A stretch of 64,000 bases of DNA, from NCBI GenBank assembly GCA_047967505.1, contig CM106540.1; one strand, 5' to 3'. Within the stretch, counting starts at the first letter, position 1; every line of letters starts with the position of its first letter. Shown here piece by piece: positions 23,501-38,932 of the stretch. The position numbers were made by a program, and so were the translations under genes. The DNA is from Dipteris shenzhenensis (Eukaryota > Polypodiophyta > Polypodiopsida > Gleicheniales). The notes beneath the pieces were generated by a model. That model was not told where the DNA came from. It saw only the letters and a list, made by a program, of their open reading frames with translations, and did not search any database.

Positions 23501-23638
23501 GCTTTAGGACTATTATCAGACTTTGAGGATGTATACAAAATGTGGACCTTTGTGGCAAGGTTTCTTGATCCAGGTTTTGTGACCTGGGAGCTTGGTCACC
23601 TTCAGTCTCCAAGCGATCACATTGAAGAAGTGATTTAG
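20594..23638 (+). CDS. PLP-fold protein, molybdenum-cofactor-sulfurase-like family
   Basis: An uninterrupted 1,014-codon frame. Residues ~75-400 form an aspartate-aminotransferase-type PLP domain (LDYCGFGLFS, DYSMVFTESRGATFRLLADAYPW, VQSRVSGSKYSYQWM, HVLLDASALAPKDMDSLALSLF, SFYKLFGGDPSGFGCLFIK). The predicted PLP lysine is Lys360 in SFYKLFG. Residues ~410-840 are low-complexity and probably disordered, with a Gln run near 420. Residues ~845-1,005 form a second conserved block (SFRQRCLINWLISSLIRLRHP, VRIYGPQVRYDRGASVAFN, ISLGLGFLRNI). The order and motifs match the land-plant family annotated in Arabidopsis as Moco sulfurase-like PLP transferases (At2g23520, At4g37100, At5g66950). It has no MOSC domain, and where true sulfurases carry the persulfide Cys this protein reads NISLGLGFL, so sulfurase activity is doubtful. 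The start is the first ATG of the frame, and the N-terminal MxxxKPI-type opening fits relatives. No introns are needed. The reaction is unknown. The 5' half is GC-rich and the 3' half near background. Confidence 0.92.
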   Translation: MPCKPITLCSSFLPQPKKKRHSSLDQVVEPTPLSRKDNVPRRLGGEGAAARLGDDKEARQAAGGNNKKGKQLRRSSSQAHREFLRTTASGTEGVFTDYESLPTCEQAYARFREMYPRFMETAVLDELRKQEYSHLEESGLACLDYCGFGLFSHLQQQQWESASFALVEISANLCSHALFGAAPEGTMECDVRKRIMEYLNIQESDYSMVFTESRGATFRLLADAYPWEESGRLVTMYDYESESVGWMEQRARERGARVSKARFRWPTLRVCSRELRKELVEARKRRGMRRKKEVAMAKGLFAFPVQSRVSGSKYSYQWMAMAQQRGWHVLLDASALAPKDMDSLALSLFRPDFVVASFYKLFGGDPSGFGCLFIKNSVAQTIQDPSGAPVSGMVRIVPFSNQWLLSASSSGASVEEHQQQQQQAEIVGDAEESTPVPFEFHRPFVSSFSGPLGPNLLHDNASSACDDLEMASDLASLGGISRSPVFSEEDVTDNLFCIELGPSPLDTASRNSISEDAFSGPLRSSSAAVHDEPANHALSLAHHLSAKRDLHHPRSRIKELCSGLLHLHTGRVVNSGEGSGEELPVFKDGDKRLDLLKLSTAAHKMELLDQGKCAITDFHLPKRQSIFLGLGEKCIKEAPSDRLVIFPTQAGKGQSCLENGDLPLIFERKEHGNKDSTRIVGGEILAQSVDGPYEDRAGPKGCLETIDEMDIEAEGCKSQKQDYPVDDLNSNPRLIPTCNFTSDKSLGKEQASMMTSSLKENAICRETEGDFRLLGRRNGDRLSLGKVFSSSLVDESFPFDSKDSDGEEALSFEEDNELRSDEESVEQNIIGEEPQLICRSLDHADLLGLNKTSFRQRCLINWLISSLIRLRHPHSGISLVRIYGPQVRYDRGASVAFNLFDKEGNLLHPELVRMLADQTNISLGLGFLRNIHFSDDCMDVPVPGFLDMKPNRVPNKLPNTPLKVEVVTAALGLLSDFEDVYKMWTFVARFLDPGFVTWELGHLQSPSDHIEEVI
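21845..21862 (+). repeat. CAG run encoding polyglutamine
   Basis: A short CAG trinucleotide run within the coding sequence gives six Gln in a row at the start of the disordered middle region. Confidence 0.8.
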
Positions 23639-24645
23639 TTGAAGAGTCCAAGCCGTGCCGCATTGCTCTTGCCGTACTGCAGTGGAGAAGAGCATGTGCT
23701 ACTAGGCTGCATATGGATTCATTATGCCTCTGGCAGGTGTAGAGGGTGAGTATTGAGGGCTTTGAATGCTGCATGTTTTTCATGGGGCAGTGTGATAGAC
23801 TTTATGGGGAGTTTGAGCACCAGCGGCAGCAGAGTCCCTAATTTCAACGTCCTGATGTTTGCCCCTGCCAAGCAAAATAGTTGTCCGAGGTATCAGTTTA
23901 GTATTCCAGATGAGACTGGGCCAGAGGAAAACAGTGGCTGTTCTGCTGACAGGCATGAATGCATTTCATCTTAAAGGCAGTGGTATTGCTTTGGAAATTT
24001 TTTCTAATGAGGCAACTGAAGGCATAAGTCTGTGTTATGCCATTGAGTTTCCCAGTTTGCTTTTGCTCATCATGTGTTTTGTTCCTCCAAATTGGTATTT
24101 GCGTGCGGAACACAATTGCACAGGAAGGATGACGACAACTAACAGGCTGAACTTACAGAATGGAAGCGGTTAACAGAATGTATTGCTCCTATCAGCCTTG
24201 TATAGTATTCTTCTGTTCTTGCTGTAGAGGAAACAAACAGGATAGAGGCAATACATTCTGTTTTATGCTCACACTTCTGGAGTTAGCTATTACTGTGCAA
24301 GCAATTTCTTCAACAATGATTGAATGATCTGAAGTTGAAGAGTTTGGACATGTGCAGTCCTTGACACTAGACTGAGAGAGAGCTGTGGTTTTTCTGTAGT
24401 GGATGATGGTTTGCAGCAAGTCGTCAGCCTCAGTAGAGGCCACTATTGGGGCAAATGCAATTTTTCTGCTTGTAATGATCATCCTGTGCAGAGACGTTAA
24501 GATGAGGAGAGAACCAAGATTACCTGCCTTTGATTTCTTGGTTAATCAAAGCACATCTTCTCTGGTGCTGCAAATTATGGCATATTGTGGAAAGTGACAT
24601 TGGGGCCTCTTTTTTGTAATCAATTGTGGCCTTTGATCCAGATCT
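23639..24645 (+). other. 3' flank and probable 3' UTR of the PLP-protein gene
   Basis: No protein-coding signal. No canonical AATAAA was seen in the first kilobase; a T-rich TTTTTTGTAATC near 24,611 could serve as a loose plant polyadenylation region. This is weak evidence. Confidence 0.35.
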
Positions 24646-24654
24646 GCAGGAATT

Positions 24655-25751
24655 TTTTGAATGTCTCAGAATCGTGTAGTCTTTGAAGTGCCCCACTGCA
24701 ACCCTAGAAATAGTTGGATGTATGCAAGACACCCAAATTCAATAATTACATACCAGTGGATTGAAGTTCGATGCTGCACTGGCCTAAATCATGGCATTAT
24801 TTAACTTTGCAGAGAAAAGTCATGCCCAACAAAATGTTAGCCAGCCAGGAAATTTACAAAGTACATTGGCCGTGGTGAAAGACTGTACCCATAAGCTGGT
24901 GTGGGTAGAAAATACAACTAAAACTGACTCAACTCTCAGTAGGGCCTGACACCGTTCAAGCCTCCACTCGAAGCGTTTGGGAAGCACTAGGGAAGTTAAA
25001 CTTGAATGAAAATGTCACCAATTATTGTAGTCGTAAGCATATACATGCAGCTGCTGTAGTATGTGGTATTCGCTCCAACCCATTGAGAGAAGTTTGAATA
25101 TCTGTCTGGTGATACATGTGGACAGACCCATTTGGAGATTGATGTCTCAGAATGGAGTAATCATTGAAATGCCTCGTCGCAACCCTGGGAAATTGTTAGA
25201 TGTATGCCAGATGCCCAAATCCAATAATTACATAGTTCTTAATTGAAGTTCAATACTGCACTGTACTCAATCATGGCATTATTCAATTCTGCAGAGAAAA
25301 TCATGCCCAAAAAAATGTTAGCTAGCCAGGATATTTACATAGTACATTGGCCATTGTAACAGACTATCCATAAGCTGGACTGGGTAGAAAATACAGCTAA
25401 AACTGACTGAACTCTGACACCGCTCAAGCCTCCACTCGGATATTTACATAGTACATTGGCCATGGTAACAGACTGTATCCATAAGCTGGAGTGGGTAGAA
25501 AATACAGCTAAGACTGACTGAACTCTTACACCGCTCAAGTCTCCACTCGAAGCATTTTTGAAGCACTGCTGTCTGGGGAAGTTAAAACTTGAATGAAATG
25601 GAATTTGTGTCACCAATTATTGTAGTCGTAAGTATAAACATGCAGCTGCTGTAGTATGTTGCATCTGTACAGGTATTTGCTCAACCCATTGAGAGAAGTT
25701 TGAATATCTGTCTGGTGATTCATGTGGATAGACCCATTTGGAGATTGATGG
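24655..25751. repeat. two-copy tandem duplication (~500-600 bp units)
   Basis: Unit 1 (about 24,655-25,144) and unit 2 (about 25,145-25,751) share ordered blocks: TCTCAGAAT, TTGGATGTATG-like, CAATAATTACATA, CATGGCATTATT, GGGTAGAAAATACA, CACCAATTATTGTAGTCGTA and CCCATTTGGAGATTGATG. They are diverged by substitutions and indels. The array starts about 1 kb after the stop codon of the PLP-protein gene. Confidence 0.88.
25330..25549. repeat. nested 109-bp tandem duplication
   Basis: Within unit 2, 25,330-25,438 is repeated at 25,439-25,549 (GATATTTACATAGTACATTG to CTCCACTCG). Unit 1 has one copy, so this is a later second-level duplication. Confidence 0.9.
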
Positions 25752-27780
25752 CTGCATTTGGGACCCTTTCAAAAGGAGGGTGCACCATCCCTGACAAATT
25801 ATTGTTCTAATTGTTAGTACCCTTGGCAAAATGGCTGCTGAAAATTGATGGCTTTCTCGATTTAAGCCTGAGATTGCTTAGCAGTTAGTTGCAAAAGGCA
25901 AGAGAACTGGGGTCGGTTATTGGCAGTGGTGTTGTGAGACAGAAGCTGCCCTAGATGTTCTGCTTGAGGATCAGGGATCGGATTTTGGAACTGGTGGAAT
26001 TCATGTTAAACACTATCCTATACCATTTGTGAGGCCATTTGTGGGTTCGTTGATAAGCTTTGGCAGCTGCAGAGCATGTACTCATGACATAAAATGCAGT
26101 GGGATTGCTGCCAAGAACAAGATTAAGGTCTCAATGTTAAGAGAGACGACTGGCCTTGTCTTGAAAACTTTCCAGCTCACCAAGAGAACCCTACCTTCGA
26201 TTTTTTGGAAACTTTCATGTTAAACAATAAATTCAAGATAACACATCAAAAAATTCTTATTCTGAAGGCTTGGATTATCGAGTTGAACATAAAGTACTTG
26301 AGATAAATGACACATCCTCAAACAAAGTTGTATTAAAATTCAAATTAGATGAATTGTATGAAATTTTCCTGATGTTCTGGGGGATGCAGTTTGAAACATG
26401 AAGGATTGGACCTCTTTTGATCCAGCCCATACATGAATATCCCACTACATGGAGTAGCATTTTTTATGAGTTCTTGCAAACTTTTGACACTCCATGTTTT
26501 GTAAATCTCCATGTTGATGTTCACTCAAGCGTTCAAAGCTAGGCAAGTGATCTATTAAACTTTATGAATTGTAGAAGAAAAACAAATGGGTACTTTTTTA
26601 TTTAAATTAGAAAAATTCGCTCTCAAAATAATACATTTAGGAATGGAAACTTTATAGGACTAAAAGGGATTTCTTTCAAGCCTCTCTCTTACTAGAGTTT
26701 AGAACTTAAAAAACCTTCACTAGAAGTTGAGAGCTAAAAAACACACATGAGCTTGTCTTCAAAGAAGATCAAATTGACCTTTTTCTTTCAAAGATGTACA
26801 AAGACCAGCCTCATTGCTATCAATTTTGATGCTTCAAATCACCTCATTGTGCCCACTATAAGTCTTTATTCATATGGGTGATTTTATGACTTCTCATAAT
26901 ACTCTAGGGAAACCCTAAACTAAAATGCCTATCCAAGGTCTCTTTTGTCCAATGGCAACACAAAATAATATGTTTTGGATTGTTTATATCTTCCAAACTA
27001 TAATGAATTTCAATATAGTGTAAAAATAAAAAATGAGGTATTTTATATCTACTTTCAACCATTGCATAACTTCAATTATAAGATGATTTTTCTTCTAAGT
27101 CAACTTGCAAGCTGACTAGTTTTCCTAGAACTTAAACATCATGAAATCTTATTTAGGATATTGGCTAGTTTCCTTTGTTTGGATTTTTTGATTACTTGGT
27201 AATCCCATGCACATGCCTTCATCGTGATTTGATAAAGGGAATATTTCATCCTTTTTCTAGTATACCTCACGTATTTGTTTATAAGTCATCATTGACAAAT
27301 ATAGCCTTTGTTAGTAAAAGCTAGGTTTTGTAAAGAAGAGAAGTGACCTTTGACCAATAAGGAGTTTTGAGAACTTGATTAAACTATTGTTTAGATGTAT
27401 TGGATGTCTTGAGGGTTGGAATTTGAGTCTAGGAGCTTTCCAAATCGAAATTGCAGTAAGCTAATTTCTTCCAAGTATAACCACAAAATTTGGGTCGTAC
27501 TATGAAGTTTCAAAGCACTTTGGAAAACAAAGGGACTCTAATGACTTTTGAGGAGTTACGTAAGATTTTTCGAGCACTCAATGTAAGAAAGGTAATGGTA
27601 CCCTTAGGAATCTTGTTGCTACTTTGTGGTTGTAATGATGTGGATGATTGTACTTAGAGCCCACCTAAAACTTGCTCTTCTATCATGCTAAAGCTTACAC
27701 GTTCTTGCCAAAATGCATATTATGAAAATTGAGAATTATATGCAAATACGTTATTCATGAAGCATATGGGGTTGAAAATT
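25752..27780. other. unassigned AT-rich DNA
   Basis: No recognisable gene. A frame around 26,260-26,500 reads briefly like protein but carries stops and no known motif. Confidence 0.35.
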
Positions 27781-27794
27781 GTATTCATGACACA

Positions 27795-27915
27795 ACACAC
27801 ACATGCACACGCACGCACTCGCATGCCATGCACAAACGCACACGCATGTGCACATGCATGGACATATGCTTCAATACACACATGTGCACACATGCCCCCC
27901 TCGCCCCCAACCCCT

Positions 27916-27949
<34 letters not shown>

Positions 27950-27950
27950 C
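27795..27950. repeat. CA-rich simple-sequence tract
   Basis: Interrupted CACACG/CATGCA units lead into a pure (CA)n run at about 27,918-27,948, separated by a short C-rich segment. Open frames across it are repeat artefacts. Confidence 0.93.
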
Positions 27951-33480
<5,530 letters not shown>

Positions 33481-33675
33481 GGCTCCGGAGCTTGCTCTCG
33501 AAGAAGAGAGCTTGCGCATAGTTCACTAAGCATTTATTTAACACGATGTCCGTGCTAGCCTTCCACTTTTCTTGATCTACTCCTTCCTCTAGCTTTTCCA
33601 ACAATTCAATTGCTTTGCCCATCTGTACTGCCTTCAGCTCTGGGTACTACAATTGGGCTTCTGTATCGCCTTCAA
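33481..33675 (-). pseudogene. possible host-gene exon fragment, unidentified
   Basis: A minus-strand frame through about 33,490-33,660 reads MGKAIELLEKLEEGV, DQEKWKASTDIVLNKC and VNYAQALFFESK, which looks like real helical protein. I do not recognise the family. It is flanked by a tandem duplication and lies 350 bp from an ABHD17-like fragment, so a second captured or decayed exon is possible. Confidence is low. Confidence 0.3.
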
Positions 33676-33887
33676 CTCTTTGATCCTTGAGTTTCTCTGT
33701 GCATGTCTTCAACACGACATCATTACAGGAAGAAGTTATAGTTTGGTACATAATCGGATGGTCTAGGAAGCGAGCCTTTGCCTCTTTGATCCTTGAATTT
33801 CTCCGTGCATGTCTTCAACATGACTTCGTTACAGGAAGAACTTGATAGTTCGGTACATACTCAGATGGTCCAGGAGTCGACTTCCAA
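33676..33887. repeat. 106-bp tandem duplication
   Basis: Unit 1 (33,676-33,781) and unit 2 (from 33,782) share CTCTTTGATCCTTGA, GTGCATGTCTTCAACA, TTACAGGAAGAA and CAGATGGTC/CGGATGGTC segments. Confidence 0.85.
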
Positions 33888-34002
33888 GCATCAGGGATGT
33901 GCTTTGTGTAGTTAAATATGAGCGATAGAGAGTTTCCAAGGCTTTGCATTGAGCGCAAGGTCACCATTGGAGTGGAGGTAGAGCACGGAGATTGACAAAT
34001 GA

Positions 34003-34254
34003 ACCCACATTGATAGCGTCGTCAAAGATGAGAACACCAGTAAATTGAAGCTTTTCGATGTTTCGGATCGAGACAACGTTGACGTGTTGTGGTTGAACAC
34101 CAAAAGAGGCCATAACATGGTAGCTCTCTACATGCAAAATCCTTCCGCTCATCTCACTCTCTTGTATTCCCACGGCAATGCAACTGATCTGGGCCAGATG
34201 TACGAGTTTTTTGTCGAGTTGAGCGCTCACCTGCGAGTGAATTTGACGATCTGA
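34003..34254 (+). pseudogene. ABHD17-like alpha/beta-hydrolase N-terminal fragment
   Basis: The frame reads SVVKDENTSKLKLFDVSDRD, NVDVLWLNTKRGHNMVALYM, NPSAHLTLLYSHGNATDLGQ and MYEFFVELSAHLRVNL, then stops at TGA 34,252-34,254. Plant and animal ABHD17-type hydrolases have the same order, including LLYSHGNAxDLGQMYxLFxELSxHLRVNL with the oxyanion-region HGN. Family members continue with GYDYSGYG and later the GxSxG nucleophile, Asp and His, giving about 300-400 residues in all. Only about 80 are present, and the catalytic Ser is absent. The break falls at the end of HLRVNL, possibly an exon boundary. No downstream exon is recognisable nearby, so this is most likely a gene fragment or captured exon. 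Confidence 0.82.
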
Positions 34255-35049
34255 AAGAAGTTTTGGTTCTGAAAAATCACCATTCACAAGACCCGGCTAA
34301 GACAACCAAAAATTTCACCGACAAGAGGCACAAATTTTGTGACTTTAGACGTGTGGCGGACCAAGTAGAGCTGCAAACAGGAAGCTATCGCAGCTGCATT
34401 ATAACGAGCTTTCCTAGCTACATCATGTGCCAGATTTCCATTTGAATTAGTTTGTTGGGCTAGAACACGGCAAAGATGAAAAACTCGTACTCGTCTTTGT
34501 AGGAATGCACAAACCGCAAGAAGATGACTTAAAAGCTCGCAATTGTAGAAGAGAGAGTGGTAGGAGAGGCAAGCACAGAATCATCACGAGTTGGAGCTTT
34601 GTACAGTGTTAGGATTGTCACAAGAGTTTTCCCAATTCATCTCTCCACCCGCGAAATCATCACGGGTTGAGCGACATTAGTCTTTTGATCAATCATCAGT
34701 GAGCCTCGTCAAAGAGAGCCCTTTAGCTCTTCGTAATTATGTAAACTTCATGAGAGCTTCTTCTGAGCTACAAACCTTGGAGAATGTCTGGTCACAATGA
34801 TTATGTCCATCCGCAACATTTGGTTCGGTAGCAGTGTGTCTGTTTTGATTCTTTGAGTGGTAGATCAGTCCTTGAAGTCAGATATCTCCTTGCTATCGCT
34901 CCAGAGTGTACATCTGTCCATGTTTCCAAGCACCAACGACTTGTACGTTGCCAGCCTTTGAAGTGTCATCTCCTTGCCGCTTCAGCTTCCTCTCTTTTTC
35001 ATGATATGCTTGCTTAGCTTGCACCAGATTAATGGGGTGCTTCTTTGCT
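34255..35049. other. unassigned DNA
   Basis: No continuation of the hydrolase fragment and no other recognisable domain. Confidence 0.3.
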
Positions 35050-35079
35050 CGCTGCAAGGGTTGCATAGCTTCGGAAGAG

Positions 35080-35450
35080 GGAAAAAGAACATAAGCATAA
35101 GAGAAAAAGAAAGAAAGCCTATGCTTGTGCTTATGCATGAGCATATGAGCATAAGAGAAAAAGAGCATAAGCATAAGCATAAGCATAGGCATAGGGGAAA
35201 AAAGAAGCTAAGAAAGCGAGAAGGAGAAGGAGAAGGAGAAAAAGACATATGCTCATGCATAAGCATAAGCATAAGAGAAGAAAGACATATGCTTAAGAGA
35301 TTGAAAGAGGGAAAAAAGAAGAGGGGAAAAGAGCATAAGCATAAGAGAAGGAAAAACATATGCATAAGAGAAAAAAGAGAGAAAGCATATGTTTGAAAGA
35401 GGGGAAAAAGAGGAGGGAAAAAGAAGAGAAGGAAGAGGGGAAAAGAGATC
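35080..35450. repeat. AGCATA/GAGAAAAA simple-sequence tract
   Basis: Interspersed AGCATA hexamers (tandem at about 35,165-35,195 and 35,250-35,275) and AGAGAAAAAG runs. Frames on both strands (140 and 156 codons) are low-complexity products of this composition. Confidence 0.88.
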
Positions 35451-35459
35451 ACGGAAGAT

Positions 35460-35972
35460 AATACAATGAATCTAGTTCAAGGGAAAGACTTTGTCCCTAT
35501 GAACAATTTCCCTAGTAGAAAAGGATTGGTGAGAGATGTACTCTATGTTCCAAATCTCAGCAAGAACGAGGCAACAACCTCTTATCGGTTGGTCAAATTA
35601 TGGAACAAAACTATTAAGTCATCTTCGATGGAGATGAATGCACTATCATATACAAATCCAGAGGATATCAGCTAGTATGGAAAGTAATCAAGGAAGGATT
35701 CTTATTTAGAATGCTAGCTTCACTACCAGATTTGCATGCCATGTTAGCTCAACCACAATATAGATGCCACTTCCCATAGTATGGCACAAGAGATATGGAC
35801 ATGTCAATTTTAAAAACTTGATAGAGCTTAAAAATTAGAATATGGCAATTGGAATTCCTAAGCTTCAGTTTCTTGAAAAGTTTGCAAAGCATGCTACTTC
35901 GGTAAACAAAAGCAAATCAATTTTGACAAGAGCACCTCTTGAGCATGAGGTATTCTTGATTTGATTCATGTC
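35460..35972 (+). pseudogene. copia GAG-pre-integrase fragment (family B)
   Basis: The frame contains RKGLVRDVLYVPNLSKN, followed out of frame by segments corresponding to LFRMLAS and the pre-integrase region. It aligns with 8,190-8,560 of the copia element split by the hAT insertion. Stops and frameshifts are frequent. Confidence 0.78.
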
Positions 35973-36195
35973 CTTCTAATGGTTTCATCTCTGTAAACCA
36001 TACCTGATGCTTTGTCATATGAGATGATGCACCACTGTGGATTTACTATGGATATTCATTTGCTTGATCGACTTGATAACTGCATTTCCCTTTGGAAATG
36101 CAATCTATGTCAAGATACATTGTTTCAGTCTTTTGCATATCCTCGCTTACAAGAAACATAAGGCAAACGAGGTGGAGCTCCGACGTAAATAATAT
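35973..36195 (-). pseudogene. copia gag-end/protease fragment, inverted
   Basis: On the minus strand the sequence gives HSGASSHMTKHQVWFTEM (the first Asp of the protease motif is lost) preceded by a segment like 53,500-53,610. It abuts the plus-strand fragment at about 35,972, so neighbouring parts of the same family lie head to head. Confidence 0.72.
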
Positions 36196-37340
36196 CATGC
36201 ACCTTTCATAAGGCCCGTGAGCCTTTCTAACTCCTTCGTCTATTCACATATGGCAAAATGTCATGTTAAGCAGCATCTCGACCTCATCAATGGCACAGTC
36301 GTCCCCCTCTCTAGGAAGAGAAAATGTCATTTCCATGTCCCTTGCAGGCAGCTAAGCAGGAGAGCTAGATTGCAATCTTATTGCTCTATAACTACTTAGC
36401 ACTTTGTGAAGACATTAGCTAGCTTGCTTAGTAGCTCTTTGAAAGATCACTACATATGGAGATCATTCAATGTCAGGTGACGATTCTCGTACTGGAAATT
36501 GTTTCAAAATTCTAGGATGCATGGCTTAGGTGATCGTAAGTGATTTCTAAAAGTTTGGCTGGAGTGCCAAACACACAAGGTTTTCTACTGATCTCTTGTT
36601 TGATCTAAGCTTGCCTTTATGATTTTTATCAAGTGGCCCATTTTGCAGGACAGAGCAGATGGGCAAAGAGTGGGATATCTGCGAAAGCAACTCTGCAGAT
36701 CGTAGCGTGAAAAGTTCGCAGTGGCAAGAGAGATCGACATTCTAAAGAAGAGAGAAAGGGAAAAGTCAATCAAGCATTTTTCTACTTCGCCTACGTAAAG
36801 ACTCACACCTCTATCCTGAACTACATGGTAACTAAAGCTCAAGCGCTCTTGAACTCTACTTCCATGCAGACAATTCGATCTCCAGTGCAGAAGTCTGCTT
36901 GAGACTCTCGGGCACATCAACTCAAAATTACAATAAGGGATTCACAGGGAACTTGGGAAGAGGGAGCAGGAGTTAGCTGTCTTGGTAGTTGAGCATGTTT
37001 CGGGTTAGATGACGAAGAATTCTTATTTCAAATGGATGACACACAAGGTGTTGGGTTCGTAGGGGTGTATAAAGTGTTACAATGCATCAGTTGGATTTGC
37101 TACGGGCAAACTTTTATGGAATCTTCTTACAAATTCTTGAAATTGTGGGAGAAGGTTGGTGGGTTTGTGTGGTAGTCCTTGCTTTTGTTAATTATTGAAA
37201 CATCTCACATCTCATGCACCTTGTGCATGGATAGAACCTATAACTCAAGGGAAAGAGAAAATGTATGATCTGTATTCCCGTGTTCAAGATTGATCAAATT
37301 TCATTTCTCTCCGGATTTGTGCATTGCAAGAATTGCGACT
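36196..37340. other. unassigned DNA
   Basis: No recognisable protein or repeat pair; a 111-codon minus-strand frame at 36,585-36,920 has no known motif. Confidence 0.3.
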
Positions 37341-37449
37341 AATTAAAAAACATTATTTTGTACAAGCACTTTCATCAAACATGTATTCTAGCTATTTCCT
37401 TTGACCTTTGTCATCAAAATAAAAACAACAACAATATTCTTAAAAAAAA

Positions 37450-37660
37450 GACATATTATGCAATGTGCAAAATACATTATGCGATTTGCAAAATACACGA
37501 TGCAAGTTCCCAAGGAATGCACATACATTATGCGATTTGCAAAATACACGATACAAGATCCCAAAGAACGGCACATTCTTTGGTCTTTTAATTTTTGGAG
37601 AGAAAGTGTGCCAACTCTCCCCCCACATGAACGTGTAGTTACACGAACATCTGTTTATGT
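37450..37660. repeat. short tandem repeat plus inverted relative of the 38.9-kb array
   Basis: At 37,450-37,560 the unit TTATGCGATTTGCAAAATAC recurs with an intervening CACGATGCAAG-like word. At about 37,570-37,650 the sequence is the reverse complement of the conserved part of the 38,933-39,500 array (CTTTGGTCTT, AATTTTTGGAGAG, GTGTGCCAACTCTCCCCCC). Confidence 0.78.
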
Positions 37661-38932
37661 ATAATGTGAAATTTGTGCCAAGATGATCATGTTTTCTCAT
37701 TATATATACTACCAACTTTCTATCCATATGCCAACTCTCTATCCACATCAATGTGTGGTTATATACAAGATGTGAACAATGCTATGTAATGTAGGCTTGG
37801 AGACGTGACTTACGATCATTTGACAAGGCTTCTCATCTACACCAATATCACGTGGATTGTAAGCAATTGATATGATCCACGTAGGAAGCACATTTAAAGA
37901 CTAGGTACTTTTATATTCTAATTTGCTGTCATTCATAGAAATGAAGCGAACATTTACTGAAAAATGTTCTCTAAATTTATAACGAAAATGAATACTTCTC
38001 AAGATCAACACATCATTCACTTTCACAATCTAACTGAATTTCTCCCTTCCTTCAACTTGTTCCTAAGAGGCGCACACTCAGTTTGCATTTTACCCTCGTA
38101 CAAAGCCTTGATTGAAGTTGGTTGCCCGAGTCCTCGTTAGAATTGAAGGCGCTTTGAAGGCCTGCCTACGAACTTCTAGTCTAAAAAATATAAATAACTG
38201 AAACGATTCCATCCCCCGTTTGTAGTTTTGCGTGCACGGCGTGTGTCATCAAACCTGCTGATCGGCGGATTCGCGGCCGGTAACTGTCTGAGGAGCTCTA
38301 AAGGTCAGCAGTTGATGCGGTATCGTAAGGTGAGCGATTGATGCTAACATGATAAAAGAGACCAGACCGGAGTGCAGATATAAATGGCACGTTACCCGAC
38401 TGATGTGCAGAACTGGAAGATATGGAATCTAAGCTCCAAGAACTTCCTGTGGCCAGCGCGCAGACGGATGCTCTCTGAGTATTAATACTGACCATGATGT
38501 TTCGATAGCGCCTGACTCCTGCAGTCTGGAAACACGAGATATGGATCAATCGTTGCTGCAACAATCACACGAAACAAGCATTAAGAACCCACCAGTTCTT
38601 TCTCAGAAAAAGTTAAAATGAACCGACGGATTGTTGGTCGCGTTTATTTCCCCAGCAACCTATCTCTTTCCTGGAGACCTTTCCGTTCCGGCATTTATTT
38701 GTATTATCGTTCACAGTTCAAATTTCAGAGGAGTCCAGACCATCTGATGTGTGAGGTCACGGGTAAAGTAAATGGGTCATTTTTTTTTGCAAAAACCATA
38801 AGCTTGATCCAATTCGGAATGGAGCCGAGCGTTTCTAATTTCGGAGAGAAGAGAGCTTTGAGTAAAGAAAGTAATGAGATACTATACATGAAGGATCTTT
38901 AAAATTGTCACTTGCCCTTCCTTGGGTAGTTC
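37661..38932. other. unassigned DNA
   Basis: No recognisable gene. Small frames near 38,298-38,902 lack known motifs. Confidence 0.3.
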
